64,000 bases of DNA from ZC4RG20 sp036381515. GTDB lineage: Bacteria > Pseudomonadota > Gammaproteobacteria > Steroidobacterales > Rariloculaceae. The stretch spans positions 30,950-94,949 of the forward strand of contig DASVCR010000114.1 in the NCBI GenBank assembly GCA_036381515.1, read 5' to 3'. How positions within the stretch are numbered: position 1 is the first letter of the stretch; every line of letters begins with the position of its first letter. Both the position numbers and the translations under genes were made by a program. Below are positions 44,291-52,995 of the stretch, piece after piece. The notes under the pieces were generated by a model that searched no databases, was not told the DNA's origin, and saw nothing but the letters and a program-made list of their open reading frames with translations.

Positions 44291-46213
44291 ATGCTGACCC
44301 TGAGCAACATTACGCTGCGCCGCGGCCCGCGCGTGCTGATCCGCGGGCTCACGCTCGCCGTGAATCCCGGCTGGCGCGTCGGCGTCGTCGGGCGGAACGG
44401 CACGGGCAAGTCGAGCCTGTTCGCGCTGTTGCTCGGCGAGCTCGCGCCGGACGAAGGCGACGTGCTCATTCCGCGCGGCGCGTCGATCGCGTCGGTCGCG
44501 CAGGAAACGCCCGCCGTGCAGCAGTCGGCGCTCGACTACGTGCTCGACGGCGACGCGGAGCTGCGCGAGGTCGAGCGCGCGCTCGCGCGCGCGGAGGCGA
44601 CCGGCGACGCGGCGGGCATCGCACGCGCGCACGAGCGGCTCGCGGAGATCGACGGCTATGCCGCGCGCGCACGTGCGGGCTCGATGCTCTACGGTCTCGG
44701 CTTCTCGAGCGACGCGCAGAGCCGCGCGGTCGCGGACTTCTCCGGCGGCTGGCGGATGCGGCTCAATCTCGCGCGCGCGCTGATGCAGCGCTCCGATCTG
44801 CTCATGCTGGATGAGCCGACGAACCACCTCGACCTCGACGCCGTGCTGTGGCTCGAGCGCACGCTCGCAAGCTACCGCGGCACGCTGCTCGTGATCTCGC
44901 ACGACCGCGACTTCCTCGACGCGACGACGACGCACACGCTCCATATCGCCGGCGGCGAGGCGAAGCTCTACTCGGGCAGCTACTCGAGCTTCGAGACGCA
45001 GCGCGCCGCGCAGCTCGCGGCGCAGGCGGCGGAGTACGAGGCGCAGCAGCGCAGGATCGCGCACCTCAAGAGCTTCGTCGACCGCTTTCGCGCGAAGGCG
45101 AGCAAGGCGCGGCAGGCGCAGTCGCGGCTCAAGATGATCGAGCGGATGCCGAAGATCGCGCCGGTCCACGCGGACGCGGGCTTCGACTTCGAGTTCCGGA
45201 GGCCGGAGCGGCTGCCCGACCCGCTGATCCGCCTCGACAAGGCCGCCGTCGGCTACGACGGCCGACCCGTGCTCCGCGCGATCGACCTCGGCATTTCGCC
45301 GGGGCAGCGGATCGGGCTCCTCGGCCCGAACGGCGCCGGCAAGTCGACGCTGATCAAGCTCCTCGCCGGCGAGCTCGACGCGCTCGAAGGCGAAGTGCTC
45401 CGGAGCCCTCATCTCGCGGTCGGCTACTTCGCTCAGCACCAGATCGACGCGCTCGATCTCGGCGCGTCGCCGATCGAGCATCTCGTGGCGATCGATCCGA
45501 AGCTCGGCGAGCAGGACGCGCGGAACTTCCTCGGCGGCTTCGCGTTTCGCGGCGACCGCGTGTTCGAGCCGGTGCGGCAGTTCTCCGGCGGCGAGCGCGC
45601 CCGGCTCGCGCTCGCGCTGATCGTGTATCGCACGCCGAACCTGCTGCTTCTCGACGAGCCGACGAATCACCTCGACCTCGAGATGCGCCACGCGCTCGAG
45701 GTCGCGCTGCAGTCTTTCGACGGCGCCGTCGTCACCGTGTCGCACGACCGGCACCTGATCCGCTCGACGTGCGACGAGCTGTGGCGGGTCGCGGAAGGGC
45801 ACGTCGCACCGTTCGACGGCGATCTCGACGACTACGCGCGGTGGCTCGCGTCGCTTGCGGACGGCGGCGGTGCCGCACGCGCGGAGCGCAATGGGCTGCC
45901 GGAACGGAGCGAGGGGCGCGTGGCGCGAAACGCGGCGTCCGAACGCGAGCGGCGCCGCGAGGCCGCGGACCGGCGCGCGCGCGAGAAGCCCTATCGTGAT
46001 CGACTCCGCCGCCTCGAGCACGAGATCGACGCGCATCGCCGCCGGCTCGCGCAGATCGAGCAGGACCTCGCCGACCGGTCGATCTACTCGAACGGGAACG
46101 CCGCCCGGGTCGCGGAGCTCGCGAAGGAGCAGGCAGAGCGGAGGCGCCTGCTCGAGAAGGCCGAGGAGGAGTGGCTCGAGACGGCCGAGGCGCTCGAAGG
46201 CGAGACCGGCTGA
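44291..46213 (+). CDS. ABC-F family ATPase (YheS/Uup type)
   Basis: 640 aa, close to YheS (637 aa). Two ATPase cassettes: Walker A GRNGTGKSS and GPNGAGKST; signatures FSGGWRMRLNLARAL and FSGGERARLALALI; Walker B LLMLDEPTNHLDLDAV and LLLLDEPTNHLDLEM. The ABC-F linker between them (residues ~240-310) is helical with AKASKARQAQSRLKMIERMP. A charged coiled coil occupies residues ~550-640. No membrane segment. It acts on ribosomes, resolving stalled or drug-bound translation, rather than as a transporter. Earlier in-frame codons belong to an antisense shadow of the tannase gene. Divergent from the tannase-family gene. Confidence 0.93.
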   Translation: MLTLSNITLRRGPRVLIRGLTLAVNPGWRVGVVGRNGTGKSSLFALLLGELAPDEGDVLIPRGASIASVAQETPAVQQSALDYVLDGDAELREVERALARAEATGDAAGIARAHERLAEIDGYAARARAGSMLYGLGFSSDAQSRAVADFSGGWRMRLNLARALMQRSDLLMLDEPTNHLDLDAVLWLERTLASYRGTLLVISHDRDFLDATTTHTLHIAGGEAKLYSGSYSSFETQRAAQLAAQAAEYEAQQRRIAHLKSFVDRFRAKASKARQAQSRLKMIERMPKIAPVHADAGFDFEFRRPERLPDPLIRLDKAAVGYDGRPVLRAIDLGISPGQRIGLLGPNGAGKSTLIKLLAGELDALEGEVLRSPHLAVGYFAQHQIDALDLGASPIEHLVAIDPKLGEQDARNFLGGFAFRGDRVFEPVRQFSGGERARLALALIVYRTPNLLLLDEPTNHLDLEMRHALEVALQSFDGAVVTVSHDRHLIRSTCDELWRVAEGHVAPFDGDLDDYARWLASLADGGGAARAERNGLPERSEGRVARNAASERERRREAADRRAREKPYRDRLRRLEHEIDAHRRRLAQIEQDLADRSIYSNGNAARVAELAKEQAERRRLLEKAEEEWLETAEALEGETG

Positions 46214-46329
46214 GCGGGACGGGTTTTCCCGACGGGCGCTCGCGCGGCCGTTCGCCGGCGGCCGCATCGTTGCCTGGCCGTCGCGCCGACGGTTAGTATG
46301 CCGGCATCCCACGACGAGGGGGAACGCGT

Positions 46330-47175
46330 GTGCAAGGCCGCCCCGAGAAGAGGTCAGAACACAAGGCGCGGATCGATCGGTCGGGAACGGGGGACGGACG
46401 TCGCAACGTCAACGCGAAGCTCGTGGCTTGCGCGGCGTTCGCGGCCGGCTCGCTCGCTGCCGGTCCTTTCGTATTCGCTCAGCATCAAACGGCATACGAC
46501 GTCGAAGACGGCGCACGGGCCTATCAGGCGGTGTGCGCAAACTGTCATGGTCCGGACGGCGATCTGATCGCCGGCATCAATTTCGGTCGCGGCGTCTTCC
46601 GCCGCCCGCTGACGGACGACGATATCGTCCAGATCATCTTCAACGGCATCCCGAACACGCCGATGCCCCCGACCCCGAACATGTCCGAGGAGCAGGCGCG
46701 GGAGATCGTCGCGTATCTGCGCTCGATGCCGAGCGCTCGGACCGCGCTCGAGGGCGACCCGATCCGCGGTCAGGCGCTGTTCGAAGGGAAGGGCAGGTGC
46801 CTCGACTGCCATCAGGTGGCCGGGCGCGGCTCGCGGCTCGGCCCCGACCTTTCCGCGATCGGCTCGGTGCGCCGCGCCGCCGAGCTCGAGCGCTCGCTGC
46901 TCGATCCGCAGGCGGAGGTGCTGCCGCAGAACCGCTTCTACACGGTCACGCCGAAGGGCGGCGAGCCGATCACGGGCCGTCTGCTGAATCACGATACGTT
47001 CTCGGTGCAGATCATGGATCCGGAGGAGCGGCTGCGATCGTTCGACAAGGCCGAGCTCGCCGAGCACGGCTTCGCCGAGTCACCGATGCCGTCCTATGAG
47101 GACGAGCTGAGCCCTCAGGAGATCGCCGATCTCGTGAGCTACCTTGCGAGCCTTACCGGCGGAGCGACGCAATGA
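46330..47175 (+). CDS. Exported dihaem cytochrome c with TIGR02603-like domain
   Basis: 281 aa from GTG 46330 with GAGGGGGAA upstream; it has a long basic n-region, then a hydrophobic core ending PFVFAQ. Haem sites: CANCH at residues 69-73 and CLDCH at 157-161. The C-terminal half (LLDPQAEVLPQNRFYTVT, GRLLNHDTFSVQIMD) resembles TIGR02603 and is closely similar along its length to the cytochrome at 8545-9312. The stop overlaps the ATG of the PQQ dehydrogenase, so it is almost certainly that enzyme's electron acceptor in the periplasm. Confidence 0.9.
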   Translation: MQGRPEKRSEHKARIDRSGTGDGRRNVNAKLVACAAFAAGSLAAGPFVFAQHQTAYDVEDGARAYQAVCANCHGPDGDLIAGINFGRGVFRRPLTDDDIVQIIFNGIPNTPMPPTPNMSEEQAREIVAYLRSMPSARTALEGDPIRGQALFEGKGRCLDCHQVAGRGSRLGPDLSAIGSVRRAAELERSLLDPQAEVLPQNRFYTVTPKGGEPITGRLLNHDTFSVQIMDPEERLRSFDKAELAEHGFAESPMPSYEDELSPQEIADLVSYLASLTGGATQ

Positions 47176-48803
47176 GAGCCTTCACTTCTCTGCACAAGAC
47201 GATCGTTCTCGCGGCGGGGGTCTTCGCGTCCGTCCCGCTGTCGGCCGAAGTGACGTTCGAGCGGATCCTGAACGCCGATGCCGAGCCGCACAACTGGCTG
47301 AGCTACTCGCGGACGCTGTCGAACCAGCGTTACAGCCCGCTCGACCAGATCGATACCGGGAACGTCGCGAATCTCGAGATCGCGTGGATCTGGCAGGCGC
47401 GCTCGCTCGAGAAGTTCGAGGCGACGGCGCTCGTCGTCGACGGCGTGCTCTACACGGTGCAGGCGCCGAACGACGTCGTCGCGCTCGACGCCGAGACGGG
47501 CCGCGTGTTCTGGACGTACCACCACGAGCCGTCGCCCGACGCGCGGCTCTGCTGCGGACGCGTGAACCGCGGGCTCGCGATCCTCGGCGACACGCTCTAC
47601 ATGGGCACGATCGACGCGTATCTGCTTGCGATCGATGCGAAGAGCGGGACGCTGGTGTGGAAGACGAAGGTCGCCGAGGCGGCCGACCGCTACTCGATCA
47701 CGATGTCGCCGAACGTCATCAAGGACAAGGTGATCGTCGGCACGGCGGGCGGCGACATGGGCATCCGCGCCTTCATCGCCGCGTTCGACGCGAAGACCGG
47801 CGAGGAGGTCTGGCGTTTCTATACGATCCCGGGGCCTGGCGAGCCGGGCAACGACACGTGGCTCGGCGATTCGTGGATGACCGGCGGCGCGGCCGTGTGG
47901 AACGCGGGCGCCTACGATCCCGAGACGAACCTTGCGTTCTGGGGCACCGGCAATCCGGCGCCCGACTGGGACGGCAGCACCCGGCTCGGCGACAACCTCT
48001 ACAGCGACGCGGTCGTCGCGCTCGACGTCGACACCGGCGAGCTCGGGTGGTGGTATCAGTTCACGCCGCACGACGAGCTCGATTACGACTCGACGCAGGT
48101 GCCCGTCCTCGCCGACATCGAATGGCGCGGGGAGCCGCGCAAGGTAATGCTGTGGGCGAACCGCAACGGGATCATGTACGTGCTCGATCGCGTGACCGGC
48201 GAGCTCCTGCACGGCAAGCCGTACGTCGTGCACAACTGGTGGGCCGGCTTCGACGAGAACGGCCGCCTGCTGCGCAAGCCGGGCATGGAGGTAACGCGGG
48301 AGCCGAAGGTGTTCCAGCCGCACGTCCATGGCGCGATCAACTGGCAGCCGCCGTCGTTCAGCCCGAAGACCGGGCTCTACTACGTGTCCCATTGGGAGAA
48401 CTCGTCGATCGTCGGCATCGAGGGACAGTTCCCGCAGGCGAACGGCGTGAACCGCCGGCAGACGGCGATGGGGCAGGTCAACCTCGAGCCGTTCTTCAAC
48501 AACGAGAACGAGGCCTACGGCGTGATTCGCGCGTACGACCCGAGCACGCTCGACCCGGTCTGGGAGTACCGCATGGCCGACATCACGTGGGCCGGCGTGC
48601 TGTCGACGGCGGGCGACCTCGTGTTCGGCGGCGGGCGCGAGGGCTACTTCCTTGCGCTCGACGCGCGGACCGGCGAGCTCCTGTGGAAGCAGTCGCTCGG
48701 CGGACAGATCAACGCGGGTCCGATGACGTATGCGGTGAACGGCCGGCAGTACGTGACGATCGCGGCCGGCAGCGCGCTCTTCGCGTTCCGCCTCCGCGAC
48801 TGA
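47172..48803 (+). CDS. PQQ-dependent alcohol dehydrogenase without haem domain
   Basis: 543 aa. Signal peptide ends VPLSA. Starts with NWLSYSRTLSNQRYSPLDQI; vicinal cysteines C127-C128 in RLCCGRVNRG; HDELDYDSTQVPVLADIEW gives Asp304 and Asp306 at the active-site position, although the usual Trp before the catalytic Asp is Leu. Propeller repeats continue to the C-terminus (YFLALDARTGELLWKQ). No CxxCH, so electrons must leave through the coupled cytochrome at 46330. Expected periplasmic oxidation of a primary alcohol or aldehyde. Overlaps the cytochrome gene by ATGA. Confidence 0.92.
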   Translation: MRAFTSLHKTIVLAAGVFASVPLSAEVTFERILNADAEPHNWLSYSRTLSNQRYSPLDQIDTGNVANLEIAWIWQARSLEKFEATALVVDGVLYTVQAPNDVVALDAETGRVFWTYHHEPSPDARLCCGRVNRGLAILGDTLYMGTIDAYLLAIDAKSGTLVWKTKVAEAADRYSITMSPNVIKDKVIVGTAGGDMGIRAFIAAFDAKTGEEVWRFYTIPGPGEPGNDTWLGDSWMTGGAAVWNAGAYDPETNLAFWGTGNPAPDWDGSTRLGDNLYSDAVVALDVDTGELGWWYQFTPHDELDYDSTQVPVLADIEWRGEPRKVMLWANRNGIMYVLDRVTGELLHGKPYVVHNWWAGFDENGRLLRKPGMEVTREPKVFQPHVHGAINWQPPSFSPKTGLYYVSHWENSSIVGIEGQFPQANGVNRRQTAMGQVNLEPFFNNENEAYGVIRAYDPSTLDPVWEYRMADITWAGVLSTAGDLVFGGGREGYFLALDARTGELLWKQSLGGQINAGPMTYAVNGRQYVTIAAGSALFAFRLRD

Positions 48804-48806
48804 AAG

Positions 48807-48887
48807 AAAAATTGGGGTCAGAGCCCTTTTTCCGAAAGATCTGGATTCGAGTGCGTCAGTGACAAAAGGGCTCTGACCCCAATTTTT
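48807..48887. repeat. 24-bp perfect inverted repeat (REP/BIME-like)
   Basis: The arm at 48807-48830 contains TTGGGGTCAGAGCCC flanked by A- and T-runs; the exact reverse complement is at 48864-48887. The 33 bases between are unique. It begins 4 bp after the PQQ dehydrogenase stop, so it can act as a hairpin terminator, but the core also recurs at 48950. The arrangement is typical of REP/BIME elements mobilised by RAYT transposases, none of which is in the window. Confidence 0.85.
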
Positions 48888-48892
48888 TTCTC

Positions 48893-48933
48893 GTGTCAGA
48901 CACCATTTTCCGTCGGAAAATGGTGTCTGACAC
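48893..48933. repeat. 19-bp near-perfect palindrome with 3-base loop
   Basis: GTGTCAGACACCATTTTCC (48893-48911), loop GTC, then its exact reverse complement to 48933. The outer part GTGTCAGACAC is itself nearly self-complementary. It lies directly between two copies of the GGGGTCAGAGCCC-type core and is probably part of the same repetitive element. Confidence 0.85.
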
Positions 48934-48949
48934 ACTCCGACGCCAAAAC

Positions 48950-48967
48950 GGGCTCTGACCCCGATTT
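48950..48967. repeat. Third copy of the GGGCTCTGACCCC core
   Basis: GGGCTCTGACCCCGATTT repeats the right arm of the 48807-48887 element with one change (CCCCG for CCCCA). It ends 39 bp before the glpK start codon, so the element may lie within the glpK promoter or leader. Confidence 0.75.
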
Positions 48968-49006
48968 CCGCGAAGCGACGCCTGAACGGCGCGGAGGAAC
49001 GAGCAT

Positions 49007-50506
49007 ATGTCGCGCTACATCGGCGCCATCGACCAGGGCACGACGAGCAGCCGCTTCATCCTGTTCGACCGGACGGGCGACATCGTCGCCGTCGCGCGCA
49101 AGGAGCACGCGCAGATCTGCCCGAGGCCGGGCTGGGTGGAGCACGATGCGGCCGAGATCTGGCGCAACACGGAGGAAGTGATCGCGCGCGCGCTCGCCGA
49201 GGCCTCCGCGACCGCCGCGGACGTCGCCGCGGTCGGCATCACGAACCAGCGCGAGACGACCGTGCTGTGGGACGCGCGGACCGGCGCGCCGCTCGCGAAC
49301 GCGATCGTCTGGCAGGACACGCGCGTCGCCGACGACGTCAGGCGCCTCGCCGAGGAGGGCGGACAGGACCGCTTTCGCGCGAAGACGGGCCTGCCGCTCG
49401 CGACGTACTTTAGCGCGCTGAAGCTCGGTTGGCTGCTCCGACACGTCCCGGGCGCACGGGAGCGCGCGGAGGCGGGCGCCGTGCTCGCCGGCACGATGGA
49501 TTCGTGGATCGCGTGGAACCTGACCGGAGGCGCTCGCGGCGGGCTTCACGTCACCGACGTGACGAACGCGAGCCGCACGCAGCTCATGGACCTCGCGACG
49601 CTCGACTGGGACGACGAGCTGCTCGCCGCGTTCGAGATTCCGCGGGCGGTGTTGCCGCGGATCGTGTCGTCGAGCGACGTCTACGCGCGGATCGCGGGAC
49701 CGTCGCCGCTTGCCGGCGTCCCGCTCGCCGGGATCCTCGGCGATCAGCAGGCGGCGCTCGTCGGGCAGACGTGCTTCGAGGCGGGCGACGCGAAGAACAC
49801 CTACGGCACGGGCTGCTTCCTGCTGATGAACACGGGCGCGGAGCCGGTGCCGTCCAAGGCCGGCCTGATCACCACGGTCGCGTATCGCTTCGGCGCCGAG
49901 CGTGCCGCGTACGCCCTCGAGGGGTCGATCGCGGTCGCGGGCTCCGTCGTGCAGTGGCTGCGGGACAATCTCGGCCTGATCGAGCGGAGCCGCGACGTCG
50001 AGGCGCTCGCCCGGAGCGTCGACGACAACGGTGACGTATACTTCGTGCCCGCGTTCTCGGGGCTCTTCGCGCCGCACTGGGATCCGAGCGCGCGCGGCGC
50101 GATCGTCGGCCTCACGCGCTATTCGAATCGCGGCCACATCGCGCGCGCCGCGCTCGAAGCGACGGCGTATCAGACGCGAGAGGTCGTCGACGCGATGAAG
50201 CAGGACGCTGGCTTGGCGCTCACGACGCTGCGCGTCGACGGCGGCATGGTCGAGAACGGCCTGCTGATGCAGTTCCAGGCCGACATCCTCGGCGTCCCGG
50301 TCACGCGGGCCGGGATTCTCGAGACGACGGCCCTCGGCGCCGCGTACGCCGCGGGCCTCGCGGTCGGCTATTGGCCGGACGTCGACGAGCTGCGCAATAA
50401 CTTTCGGGCCGGCGAGCGCTGGCTGCCGCGGATGCCCGAGCCCGAGCGCGCCCGGCTCTGCGCGTGCTGGCGGAAGGCCGTCGAGCGGTCGCGGAACTGG
50501 GCATGA
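49007..50506 (+). CDS. glpK: Glycerol kinase
   Basis: 499 aa, the normal GlpK length. It phosphorylates glycerol with ATP to sn-glycerol 3-phosphate in the cytoplasm. FGGY-family signatures: YIGAIDQGTTSSRFILFDR at the N-terminus, GITNQRETTVLWD, NAIVWQDTRV, GILGDQQAALVGQTCF, YGTGCFLLMNTG and LRVDGGMVENGLLMQFQADI. GGAGGAAC precedes the ATG. No glpF, glpD or glpR is nearby. A REP-like palindrome cluster occupies the upstream 200 bp. Confidence 0.97.
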   Translation: MSRYIGAIDQGTTSSRFILFDRTGDIVAVARKEHAQICPRPGWVEHDAAEIWRNTEEVIARALAEASATAADVAAVGITNQRETTVLWDARTGAPLANAIVWQDTRVADDVRRLAEEGGQDRFRAKTGLPLATYFSALKLGWLLRHVPGARERAEAGAVLAGTMDSWIAWNLTGGARGGLHVTDVTNASRTQLMDLATLDWDDELLAAFEIPRAVLPRIVSSSDVYARIAGPSPLAGVPLAGILGDQQAALVGQTCFEAGDAKNTYGTGCFLLMNTGAEPVPSKAGLITTVAYRFGAERAAYALEGSIAVAGSVVQWLRDNLGLIERSRDVEALARSVDDNGDVYFVPAFSGLFAPHWDPSARGAIVGLTRYSNRGHIARAALEATAYQTREVVDAMKQDAGLALTTLRVDGGMVENGLLMQFQADILGVPVTRAGILETTALGAAYAAGLAVGYWPDVDELRNNFRAGERWLPRMPEPERARLCACWRKAVERSRNWA

Positions 50507-50618
50507 CGTGCTTCCGGGCGTGCGGGGAGCCGCGCGGCGGCGTCGCCGCGCCGGCACAGCATGATTTCCGCGGCAGGCGCGACGGACCGCGCCGCCCGGC
50601 AACGACGAGGGATCGAGC

Positions 50619-52361
50619 ATGACGGATCTTCAGACGGCGATCGAGGAGCGGTTCCGGGCGGCGCTCGTGAAGGCGTTCGGCGACGCGCACCGCGACACGG
50701 ATCCGCTCGTGCGCCCGTCGACGGATCCGCGCTTCGGCGACTATCAGGCGAACGTCGCGATGAGCCTCGCAAAGGCGTTGAAGGAGAAGCCGCGCGACGT
50801 CGCCGAGCGAATCGTCGCCGCGCTCGACGCGCACGACCTGTTCGAGCGCGTCGAGGTCGCGGGTCCGGGCTTCGTCAACGTGACCGTCGCCGCGGAGGCG
50901 CTCGCCGAGCGCGTCGCCGCGATCCACGCCGACGAGCGGCTCGGCATGCCGAAGACGGACGCGCCGAAGAAGGTCGTCGTCGATTACTCCGGCCCGAACG
51001 TCGCAAAGGAAATGCACGTCGGGCACATTCGCTCGACGTGCATCGGCGACGCGCTCGCGCGCGTGCTGCGCTTCATCGGGCACGACGTGCTCGGCCAGAA
51101 CCATCTCGGCGACTGGGGCACGCAGTTCGGCATGCTGATCCAGCACCTGACCGAGACGGGCGGCATAGAGCGCCGCGAGATCGCGGACCTGAACGCGTTC
51201 TACCAGGACGCGAAGCGGCGATTCGACGAGGATCCGGAGTTCGCCGAGCGAGCGCGCCTGCGCGTCGTCGCGCTGCAGCAAGGCGACGAAGCGACGCTCG
51301 CCGCGTGGCGCGAGCTCGTCGCGCTGTCGAAGCGCCACTTCGATGCGCTCTACGAGCGCCTCGACATCGATCGCACGCTGCTCGAGTACCGCGGCGAGAG
51401 CGCGTACAACGACGATCTGGACTCGGTCATCGAAGAGCTCGACCAGGCCGGGCTCCTCGAGGAAAGCGAAGGCGCGCTCGTCGTGTATCCCGAGGGCTTC
51501 AAGGGGCGAGACGGCGAGCCGCTCCCGATGATCGTGCGCAAGCGCGACGGGGGCTATCTCTACGCGACGACGGATCTCGCCGCCGCGCGCTATCGCCTGC
51601 GCGTGCTCGGCGCGCAGTGGATCGTCTACGTCACGGACGCGCGGCAGGCGCAGCACTTCGCGATGATCTTCCAGACGCTGCGCCAGGCCGGCTGGGCGGA
51701 CGAGTCCGTCCGCCTCGACCACGTGCCGTTCGGCACGATCCTCGGTCCGGACCGCAAGCCGTTCAAGACGCGGTCCGGCGGCGTCGTCCGGCTCGGCGAG
51801 GTGATCGACGAGGCCGAGGAGCGCGCCTACGCGATCGTGCACGCGAAGAGCCCGGATCGGCCCGAGGACGAGAAGCGCCGGATCGCGCACGTCGTCGGCG
51901 TCGGCGCACTGAAGTACGCCGACCTCGCGAGCGAGCGCATCCGCGACTACGTGTTCGACTGGGACCGGATGCTCGCGCTCGACGGCAACACGGCACCGTA
52001 TCTGCAGAACGCGTACGTGCGGATCCGCTCGATGTTCCGCAAGGCCCGCGAGGACGGCATCGACGCGGACGCCGCGGCCGAGATCGTCGTCGGCGAGGAC
52101 GCGGAGCGTGCGCTCGTGCTCGAGCTCCTCAAGTTCCCGCAGGTCGTCCGCGCCGTCGGCGACTCGCTCGAGCCGCACAGGCTGTGCAACTATCTCTACG
52201 AGCTCGCGTCGGCCTTCCACCGCTTCTACGAGCGCTGCCCCGTGCTGTCCGCGCCTGACGAGCGGCTGCGCGGCAGCAGGCTCCGTCTTGCCGACGTCAC
52301 GGCGCGCACGCTGCGAACCGGGCTCGGGCTCCTCGGAATCGGCACGGTCGAGCAGATGTAA
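50619..52361 (+). CDS. argS: Arginyl-tRNA synthetase
   Basis: 580 aa class I synthetase charging tRNA-Arg. The N-terminal Add-1 domain spans ~1-110. The HIGH motif appears in AKEMHVGHIRSTCIGDAL, GDWGTQFGMLIQHL follows, and KPFKTRSGGVVRL stands where other class I enzymes have KMSKS, as is normal for many ArgRS. The C-terminal DALR anticodon-binding domain starts near LEPHRLCNYLYELASAFHRF and ends GIGTVEQM. ATG after GACGAGGGATCGAGC. Essential housekeeping gene, 111 bp after glpK. Confidence 0.97.
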   Translation: MTDLQTAIEERFRAALVKAFGDAHRDTDPLVRPSTDPRFGDYQANVAMSLAKALKEKPRDVAERIVAALDAHDLFERVEVAGPGFVNVTVAAEALAERVAAIHADERLGMPKTDAPKKVVVDYSGPNVAKEMHVGHIRSTCIGDALARVLRFIGHDVLGQNHLGDWGTQFGMLIQHLTETGGIERREIADLNAFYQDAKRRFDEDPEFAERARLRVVALQQGDEATLAAWRELVALSKRHFDALYERLDIDRTLLEYRGESAYNDDLDSVIEELDQAGLLEESEGALVVYPEGFKGRDGEPLPMIVRKRDGGYLYATTDLAAARYRLRVLGAQWIVYVTDARQAQHFAMIFQTLRQAGWADESVRLDHVPFGTILGPDRKPFKTRSGGVVRLGEVIDEAEERAYAIVHAKSPDRPEDEKRRIAHVVGVGALKYADLASERIRDYVFDWDRMLALDGNTAPYLQNAYVRIRSMFRKAREDGIDADAAAEIVVGEDAERALVLELLKFPQVVRAVGDSLEPHRLCNYLYELASAFHRFYERCPVLSAPDERLRGSRLRLADVTARTLRTGLGLLGIGTVEQM

Positions 52362-52393
52362 GCGGGGCGCGGCCGGCGCGCAGGCGTCGCGAG

Positions 52394-52789
52394 TTACGGC
52401 CGATCGCCGATCAGCGCGAGCACGCGCGCGAGGAGGGGCGGGCTCGCGTCGACGATCTCGGTGACCTCGTCGTACTTCGCCTCGGTCCAGCCGTGCCGCT
52501 CGATCGTCTCTTGCCTCTCGCGCTCCATGCGCGCGCGCAGCAGCTCGGCTTCCTGCTCGCTCTCGACGCTCGCGAGCTCCGTTTCGTGGCTCGTCGAGAT
52601 TTCCTCGATCTCGACGAAGATGTCGGCGAACGTCTCGAGCTCTTCCGCGGAGAGGCTGCGTGCGCGCGGATCGAGCACGGCGACGTCGATGTCTTCCTGC
52701 GCCAGACCGTCGTCCTGCGCAACACCGAGGTCCGGCACGAGCACGCCCGGTGCGAGTGCGAGGAGGGCGAGCCGGATCGGCTCCTTCAT
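52394..52789 (-). CDS. Small exported DUF4168-like protein
   Basis: 131 aa from the ATG with AGAAGAGGTG upstream; the open frame to 52993 runs through tandem repeats and is not used. Signal peptide ends DLGVAQ. The body SLSAEELETFADIFVEIEEI, an acidic helical middle (EQEAELLRARMERERQETI) and SPPLLARVLALIGDR follow the DUF4168 pattern. It is strongly acidic and probably a periplasmic helical-bundle protein; function unknown. Convergent with argS across 32 bp. Confidence 0.72.
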   Translation of the reverse strand: MKEPIRLALLALAPGVLVPDLGVAQDDGLAQEDIDVAVLDPRARSLSAEELETFADIFVEIEEISTSHETELASVESEQEAELLRARMERERQETIERHGWTEAKYDEVTEIVDASPPLLARVLALIGDRP

Positions 52790-52871
52790 CACCTCTTCTC
52801 TGCTGCGGCGGACGAGGGGCTTCTGCAAGGCGCATGCCATGCCGAGCCGGCCGCGAAGCGCGGCGCGGGGC

Positions 52872-52995
52872 CGCGACGTCGGCGTGCCGCGCACACCGCG
52901 ACGTCGGCCTGCCGCGCACACCGCGACGTCGGCATGCGGGGCACACCGCGATGCCCGATGCGGGGCACACCGCGACGTCAGCCTGCCGGGCACAC
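52872..52995. repeat. 25-bp tandem repeat, about five units
   Basis: Units begin CGCGACGTCGGC at 52872, 52897 and 52922, CGCGATGCCCGA at 52947 and CGCGACGTCAGC at 52971. Spacing is 25, 25, 25 and 24 bp, and each unit carries a CGCACACCG- or GGCACACCG-type stretch. The last unit contains the stop codon and final residues of the PqaA-like gene. No spacers of unique sequence, so this is a minisatellite and not a CRISPR array. Confidence 0.85.

Noticed and set aside
42482..46312. 1276-codon minus-strand frame suggesting a giant tannase-family fusion
   Set aside because: Only 42482-44167 is real (RBS plus signal peptide at its ATG). The upstream part is antisense to the ABC-F gene, which has all expected ATPase motifs.
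48804..49006. Insertion-sequence remnant with transposase
   Set aside because: Palindromes are present but no transposase fragment in any frame, so it is recorded as a REP-like repeat only.
51760..51785. ArgS lacking a KMSKS motif, considered as a defective synthetase
   Set aside because: Many bacterial arginyl-tRNA synthetases have a KPFKTR-type segment here; the rest of the protein is complete.
52872..52995. Possible CRISPR array
   Set aside because: Units are contiguous 25-bp repeats without unique spacers, and no cas gene is present.
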